A stretch of DNA of 14,225 nucleotides, from the NCBI GenBank assembly GCA_029256665.1, contig JAQSXN010000023.1, forward strand, positions 1 to 14,225, given 5' to 3'. A program made the position numbers and the translations under genes. Positions 7,059 to 14,225 of this stretch are shown one piece after another. The notes beneath the pieces are model-generated. The model ran no database searches. It was not told where the DNA came from and was given only the letters and a program-made list of their open reading frames with translations. This stretch comes from Paenibacillus sp. Its GTDB lineage: Bacteria; Bacillota; Bacilli; Paenibacillales; Paenibacillaceae. The stretch's first letter is position 1, and every line of letters starts with the position of its first letter.

Positions 7059-8225
7059 ATGAAACCGATGAACAAACTGGAAGACAATCTCTTACATATA
7101 GGAACGAAGTCCCGCGCTACGCTAGCCCCGCTAACGCCGGACAACGATCCCTGGGACCCGTTGAATTCCTTGAAGCAGTACGGCCGCCATAAGCTGACCA
7201 GCGTAGAAATGACGGTCACGAATCTATGCAATATGCGCTGCGAGCATTGCGCAGTCGGCGACACCCTCGTCATGATGGAACCTGCAAAAATCCCGCTTCA
7301 CGACATGCTGCGCAGGCTCGACGAGGTCGAGCATCTGCAGACCATCAGCATTACGGGCGGGGAGCCGACCTTCTCGGAACGAACCGTCAAGGAATATATG
7401 CTTCCGCTGCTACAATACGCGAGAAGCCGTGGCGTGCGCTCCCAAATCAATTCCAACGTTACGCTGCCTTATAACAGGTACGAGCTGCTGGCTCCTTATC
7501 TCGACGTCATGCATATTTCCTTTAACTATACCTCGTCCGAAGATTTCCATGAGATCGGTTTCGCGAAAGCGGGGCACGCGGTCTCCAAGGAAGCGGCAGC
7601 GAAGCTCTACGGCCGTATGATCGACAACGCGAAACGGCTCAGCGACGCGGGCGTGCTGGTATCCGCTGAATCGATGATCAATTACCGGACGCACCATAAG
7701 ATCGACGAGATTCACCGGTTGATTATAGAGATGGGCTGCCAGCGCCATGAAGTGCATCCCATGTACCCAAGCTCGTTCGCCCGCGATCTGCCGGCAATCA
7801 CGAAGGAGCAAATGAGGAAGGCGGTAGAGCTGCTGCTGGACAGCCGCGATCCGTCGGTGTGGATGCTGTTCGGCACGCTGCCGTTCTACCAATGCAGCGA
7901 CGAGGTGGAAGATCGCAAATTGCTCCGCAGGCTTGCGAGGGAGCCGAACGTGACGGTCAGGAACGACCCGGACGGACGCAACCGCCTCAACGTCAACCTG
8001 TTCACGGGCGATGTGTTCGTGACGGACTTTTCCGATGTGCCCGCCTTCGGCAATATTGCGGATTCGAAGCTTGACGACGTCTTCGACAAGTGGCTGGATC
8101 ATGGGCTGGCCAGGAGCGTCAATTGCCATTGTCCCGCCGCGGCATGCTGCGGACCCAACCTGCTTGTCAAGGATATGTATTATCGCGACGTAGATTTCCA
8201 CATGCGCGAAGCGAGGTTTGAATAG
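7059..8225 (+). CDS. yfkAB: Radical SAM protein YfkAB with C-terminal CxCxxxxC motif
   Basis: A 388-residue radical SAM protein of the YfkAB family, whose reaction and substrate are not known to me. The SAM cluster is C57-x3-C61-x2-C64 (CNMRCEHC) in a TVTNLCNMRC context, with GGEP at 100-103. The C-terminal signature is C356-x-C358-x4-C363 (CHCPAAAC) followed by CGPN, likely an extra metal or iron-sulfur site. The arrangement recalls radical SAM proteins with SPASM/twitch-like auxiliary clusters, but I cannot assign a peptide substrate. AAGGTG lies 10 bases before the ATG; M4 at 7068 is another possible start. The AI-2E gene starts 25 bases downstream and is probably co-transcribed. Family recognition is firm; function is open. 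Confidence 0.88.
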   Translation: MKPMNKLEDNLLHIGTKSRATLAPLTPDNDPWDPLNSLKQYGRHKLTSVEMTVTNLCNMRCEHCAVGDTLVMMEPAKIPLHDMLRRLDEVEHLQTISITGGEPTFSERTVKEYMLPLLQYARSRGVRSQINSNVTLPYNRYELLAPYLDVMHISFNYTSSEDFHEIGFAKAGHAVSKEAAAKLYGRMIDNAKRLSDAGVLVSAESMINYRTHHKIDEIHRLIIEMGCQRHEVHPMYPSSFARDLPAITKEQMRKAVELLLDSRDPSVWMLFGTLPFYQCSDEVEDRKLLRRLAREPNVTVRNDPDGRNRLNVNLFTGDVFVTDFSDVPAFGNIADSKLDDVFDKWLDHGLARSVNCHCPAAACCGPNLLVKDMYYRDVDFHMREARFE

Positions 8226-8250
8226 AAATAGAGTAAGGAGGGATACCTGC

Positions 8251-9285
8251 ATGTCTGTTCGGACAATCGTGCTTGTCGCAGTAGGTTTGTTGCTCATTTA
8301 TTTGATGTTCACCGTCGGCGCGCCGTTCTTGTTGGCGCTGGTCGTGGCGATTTTCCTTGAGCCTCTGACGGGCTTCATGATGAAGCGGTTCCGATTGAAC
8401 CGGTTGGTATCGGCGGTCATATCCAGCACGTTATTTACCGTCATTTTCGTTGGCCTGATCGTCTTGTTAGGGATGAAAATCATTGCTGAATTGATCGCCT
8501 TCCTGGAGAAGCTGCCGAATTACTTCGAGAACGCGAATACCTTCGTTGACAAGCTGCTTGTAGACGCTAGAGGACTCTATCAGAATCTCCCGCCGGACGC
8601 GATCAGCACGCTTGAAGAATATTTGATGAGTCTGACGAACACGATCACGTCGATGGTCGGCAAGCTTTCTTCGACCGTGATCGGATTCGCTTCCACGCTG
8701 CCGGGCATGTTCATCTTCTTTATCGTGTTCCTGGTCGCGGTGTATATGTTCTGCTTCAGCCTGAACACGATGAAGGCGTCCGTGCTGTCCTTTTTCGACG
8801 AATTGTCGAGACCGCAGGTGGATCAAATGCTGAACAATTTGCGCAAATCCATCTTCGGATTTCTCCGTTCGCAAATTATTTTGAGCGGCATGACCTACAT
8901 CCTTTCGCTCATTGGTCTGCTTATTCTGGGCATCAAATATCCGATGGCGATTGCTCTTCTGATCATTGTCGTCGATATTCTGCCGATTCTCGGCACGGGC
9001 TCCGTATTGGTGCCTTGGGCTTCGTATCTGTTGCTTACGGGCGACATCTTTACGGGGGTCGGTTTGATCGTCCTGTTCTTGGTTATTACGGTATTCCGGC
9101 GAATCGTCGAGCCCAAAATATTGGGGGATTCGGTCGGGATCGGGGCGTTGCCCGCGCTCATCAGTCTCTACGTCGGCTTTAAACTGGTTGGCGTTATCGG
9201 CGTCTTTATCGGACCGCTTATCGTCATCATCTACATGGCGGCAAGACAAGCGGGATTGTTCCAAACAAAGATCAAGCTGCAGTAG
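8251..9285 (+). CDS. AI-2E family transporter, YtvI-like membrane protein
   Basis: A 344-residue polytopic membrane protein of the AI-2E transporter family (PF01594). Hydrophobic segments fall at about 5-38 (two), 54-80, 149-170, 206-228, 231-258, 264-282 and 298-330. A polar, probably extracytoplasmic stretch at ~85-145 lies between the third and fourth. Family hallmarks are the VDILPILGTGSVLVPWA segment (241-257) and RRIVEPKILGDSVG (283-296). The LGTG..LVPW form resembles the sporulation protein YtvI of Bacillus, so a role in the developing spore is possible; the exported substrate is unknown. The ATG is fixed by AAGGAGG 9 bases upstream; the in-frame TTG at 8218 overlaps yfkAB and has no good site. 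It ends 16 bases before the thiamine promoter with no clear terminator between. Confidence 0.85.
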   Translation: MSVRTIVLVAVGLLLIYLMFTVGAPFLLALVVAIFLEPLTGFMMKRFRLNRLVSAVISSTLFTVIFVGLIVLLGMKIIAELIAFLEKLPNYFENANTFVDKLLVDARGLYQNLPPDAISTLEEYLMSLTNTITSMVGKLSSTVIGFASTLPGMFIFFIVFLVAVYMFCFSLNTMKASVLSFFDELSRPQVDQMLNNLRKSIFGFLRSQIILSGMTYILSLIGLLILGIKYPMAIALLIIVVDILPILGTGSVLVPWASYLLLTGDIFTGVGLIVLFLVITVFRRIVEPKILGDSVGIGALPALISLYVGFKLVGVIGVFIGPLIVIIYMAARQAGLFQTKIKLQ

Positions 9286-9301
9286 GCTGGGCAAAAATGG
9301 G

Positions 9302-9331
9302 TTGACAGACTTCGCCGTCAAGCCTTATAGT
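9302..9331 (+). promoter_or_regulatory. Sigma-A promoter of the thiamine operon
   Basis: A perfect TTGACA (9302-9307) and TATAGT (9326-9331, 5/6) are separated by 18 bases (17 if TTATAG is used). It is the best promoter match in the window. RNA would start near 9338, just before the riboswitch P1 helix at 9345. An inverted repeat, TTGAC (9302-9306) and GTCAA (9317-9321), overlaps the -35 box. Confidence 0.75.
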
Positions 9332-9344
9332 CAAACAAGGAAAT

Positions 9345-9430
9345 CCACTAGGGGCGCCGAAAGGCTGAGATAAAGCGATTGCTTTGGTCCCTTTGAACCT
9401 GATCTGGGTCATGCCAGCGTAGGAAAGTGG
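9345..9430 (+). ncRNA. TPP riboswitch (THI element) aptamer
   Basis: The conserved THI-box elements appear in order: the P1 5' strand CCACT (9345-9349), GGGGCGCC, CTGAGA (9365-9370), ACCTGATCTGG (9397-9407), GCCAGCGTAGGAA, and the P1 3' strand AGTGG (9426-9430). The aptamer binds thiamine pyrophosphate and lowers expression of the genes behind it. It precedes thiC, the typical location. The usual adjacent terminator is not obvious. The expression platform is probably the hairpin at 9639-9678, some 210 bases further on. Confidence 0.97.
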
Positions 9431-9638
9431 GACAAACGGATACGCACGGGACGGTCGCGCGAGGATGATCGCGTCGCCCGAAAGTGCTCGTATCGTCGTC
9501 ATAGCCTAGCGCCGTTTCGTCATTTTAGTGGAAAAGGATCCGAATGTGGATGGTTTGCTCCGTCGAACATCGGAATCCTGAAACGCTATGAGCATGCCGG
9601 CCGCTAGCGCCCATTACTTTCTTATATGTCTGCGTATG
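9431..9638 (+). other. Long structured leader between TPP aptamer and thiC
   Basis: About 210 bases without a credible gene. Two imperfect hairpins can be drawn. The first is at 9441-9492, where TACG, CAC and GGG pair in steps with CCC, GTG and CGTA, with CGCG repeats inside. The second is at 9536-9578, where GGATCCGAATG faces CATCGGAATCC with one bulge on each side. Neither is followed by a T run. A short open frame from 9588 runs into thiC in another frame and lacks a ribosome site. The stretch may be part of a long expression platform. Confidence 0.4.
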
Positions 9639-12588
<2,950 letters not shown>

Positions 12589-12592
<4 letters not shown>

Positions 12593-13470
12593 AACGACGA
12601 GTCAATTGGGATCTGGTGCGGCTGTATGTCATTACGGCGCAAGAATATCATCCGGGCAGATCGGTCGCCGATGTGATGGAGCAGACGTTGATTGGCGGGG
12701 CGGGCATGCTGCAGCTCCGCAATAAGACGGGATCCAAGGCGGAAATCGCGGAACAAGCGAGAGCGCTCAGAGTGCTGACGCGACGTTACGGCGTTCCGTT
12801 TATCGTAAACGACTACCCCGATATCGCGCTTGAAGCGGATGCGGACGGCGTACATCTGGGGCAAGGCGATACGAGCGTGCAAGAAGCCCGCGCGCTGCTC
12901 GGCGACGACAAGATTATCGGCGTGTCCACGCACTGCATCGAACATGCCATGCGGGCGGAGCGGGACGGCGCGGATTATATCGGCGTCGGACCGGTGTTCG
13001 AGACGGCGACCAAGCCGGGCAAAGCGGCCGTGACGACCGCTTACGTACGCGAAGCGGCTAAGCTCGTCACGATACCGTTCGTGGCGATCGGAGGCATCAC
13101 GCCCCATAATGCGGGATCCGTCATTGCGGCCGGCGCCAGACGGATATGCGCCGTATCGGCCATCGTCGGAAGCGCCGATCCAGCCGGCGCGTGCAGAGAG
13201 ATGCTTCGACTGCTGGACGAGGGCGATCGAGCGGCCGCCGGAGCGGAACGCCATATGATCGATCGCGCAAGCGTAACGGTCACGCTCAACGGCAACCGCT
13301 ACGATACGACGGCGACTAATCTGGAGTCGCTTCTTACCGAGCTTGGGCAGCGCGACAAACGGCTGGTTGCGGAGCTCGGCGGAGAGATCGTGCCGAGGAT
13401 CCGTTGGCAAGATACGGCGCTGGCGGACGGGCAGCGAATCGAATTGATTCAATTCGTGGGAGGGGGCTGA
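12589..13470 (+). CDS. thiE: ThiE-ThiS fusion: thiamine phosphate synthase with C-terminal sulfur carrier
   Basis: One uninterrupted frame of 293 residues. Residues 1-~215 are ThiE, which joins HMP pyrophosphate and thiazole phosphate: LQLRNK (41-46), VNDY (73-76), DGVHLGQGD (86-94), GVSTH (111-115), [11 protein letters not shown] (132-142), AIGGI (167-171), AVSAI (188-192). The ND and GQGD acids favour ThiE over its relative TenI. Residues ~223-293 match ThiS, a beta-grasp carrier ending in VGGG, so its C-terminus is free for ThiF. The start is GTG at 12589, overlapping the thiF stop, with GGAGGAG 8 bases upstream. An internal ATG at 13255 (M223), with GGAG 11 bases upstream, could also yield free 71-residue ThiS. 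No stop codon or frameshift separates the two parts. thiG starts 5 bases after the stop. Confidence 0.9.
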
Positions 13471-13475
13471 AGGCG

Positions 13476-14225
13476 ATGGAGAACCAGGATAAGCTCGCTA
13501 TCGGCGGCGTAACCTTCGACTCCCGATTTCTGCTAGGGACAGGGAGATTCCCGAGTCCGATGCAGCTGCGGCTAGCGCTTGAAGCGTCGCGAGCCGAAAT
13601 CGTTACGTTCGCCGTCAGGCGCGTCAATCTGGAGCATGCGGACGATGATTCGGTGCTGCAGCATTTGGAAGGAAAGCCGCTTACCTATTTGCCCAATACG
13701 TCAGGCGCCAGAGTCGCGGAAGAGGCTGTTCGGATAGCCAGATTGTCCCGCGAGGCGGGGCTTGGCAGCTGGATCAAGGTGGAGATCAGCGGCAGCCCCG
13801 TCACCCTGCTTCCCGATCCCATCGAGACGCTGCGCGCGACGGAGCAGCTTGCCAAGGAAGGTTTTGTCGTATTGCCTTATACGTCCGACGATCCCATTCT
13901 GTGCAAGCGGTTGGAGGAGGCCGGAGCAGCGGCCGTCATGCCGGGCGGCTCGCCCATCGGCACGGGACTAGGATTGCTCAATCCGTATAACTTGTCGCTC
14001 ATTATCGAAGAAGCAAGGATTCCCGTCATCGTAGACGCGGGCATCGGATCGCCGAAGGACGCCGCCGAAGCGATGGAACTGGGCGCGGCCGCGATTCTCG
14101 CCAATACGCCAGTCGCCAAGGCGAAGGATCCCGTCATGATGGCCAGGGCGTTCGCGCTTGCGATCGAAGGTGGCCGTCTGGCGTACCTGGCGGGCCGCAT
14201 TCCCCGCAAAAGATACGCATCGGCA
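13476..14225 (+). CDS. thiG: Thiazole synthase ThiG (3' end beyond the window)
   Basis: ThiG builds the thiazole phosphate ring from deoxyxylulose phosphate, dehydroglycine and sulfur delivered by ThiS. The window holds 250 residues, nearly the whole protein given family lengths around 255-260; the frame is open to the last base. Motifs: LLGTGRF (19-25), LPNTSGA (72-78), the Schiff-base lysine K101 in [18 protein letters not shown] (155-166), [19 protein letters not shown] (186-204) and [11 protein letters not shown] (209-219). The ATG has GGAGGGGG 9 bases upstream; that ribosome site is made by the codons for the final glycines of ThiS. The gene is tightly linked to thiE-thiS and clearly in the same operon. 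The enzyme supplying dehydroglycine (ThiO or ThiH) is not in the window. Confidence 0.97.
   Translation, partial: MENQDKLAIGGVTFDSRFLLGTGRFPSPMQLRLALEASRAEIVTFAVRRVNLEHADDDSVLQHLEGKPLTYLPNTSGARVAEEAVRIARLSREAGLGSWIKVEISGSPVTLLPDPIETLRATEQLAKEGFVVLPYTSDDPILCKRLEEAGAAAVMPGGSPIGTGLGLLNPYNLSLIIEEARIPVIVDAGIGSPKDAAEAMELGAAAILANTPVAKAKDPVMMARAFALAIEGGRLAYLAGRIPRKRYASA

Noticed and set aside
8218..8250. TTG start for the AI-2E gene overlapping yfkAB
   Set aside because: AAGGAGG is correctly spaced only for ATG 8251, and the extra residues are charged and not family-like.

Overview
The window looks like chromosomal DNA of a Gram-positive, spore-forming relative of Bacillus, most likely Paenibacillaceae (Paenibacillus or Cohnella type). 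The grounds are purine-rich Shine-Dalgarno sites (GGAGG, AAGGAGG) before nearly every gene, sigma-A-like promoters, a Bacillus-style TPP riboswitch, and orthologues of Bacillus families (YunD-like nucleotidase, YfkAB, YtvI-like AI-2E protein). Coding DNA is moderately GC-rich and intergenic DNA is AT-rich. No mobile element, tRNA, rRNA or CRISPR array was seen. The genus is an inference from gene content only.

Layout. (1) 4-1080, minus: an HD-GYP cyclic-di-GMP phosphodiesterase. (2) 1178-4085: a molybdenum-cofactor (Moco) block. A minus-strand pair, moaDE (MoaD-MoaE fusion) then moeB, diverges from moaA on the plus strand. moaA is followed closely by a cytoplasmic YunD-like metallophosphatase/5'-nucleotidase that ends at a terminator-like hairpin. 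(3) 5756-6874, plus: a second HD-GYP protein of the same architecture, behind a possible sigma-D promoter and ending at a good intrinsic terminator. (4) 7059-9285: a two-gene unit of the radical SAM protein YfkAB and an AI-2E family membrane protein. (5) 9302-14225: a thiamine operon with promoter, TPP riboswitch, a long leader ending in a hairpin that hides the thiC Shine-Dalgarno, then thiC, thiF, a thiE-thiS fusion and thiG. thiG is cut off by the window end.

How the genes work together. MoaA makes the pyranopterin precursor from GTP. MoeB adenylates the C-terminal glycine of MoaD so that MoaD can carry sulfur, and MoaD/MoaE inserts two sulfurs to give molybdopterin. In the thiamine operon ThiC makes HMP-P, ThiF adenylates ThiS, thiocarboxylated ThiS feeds ThiG for thiazole synthesis, and ThiE joins the two halves. 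The window therefore holds two ubiquitin-like sulfur-transfer systems, each with its own E1-like enzyme (MoeB, ThiF), and in each the small carrier is fused to a partner: MoaD at the N-terminus of MoaE, which buries its Gly-Gly, and ThiS at the C-terminus of ThiE, which leaves it free. Those fusions and the thiC leader are the most interesting parts. No wholly new system was recognised.
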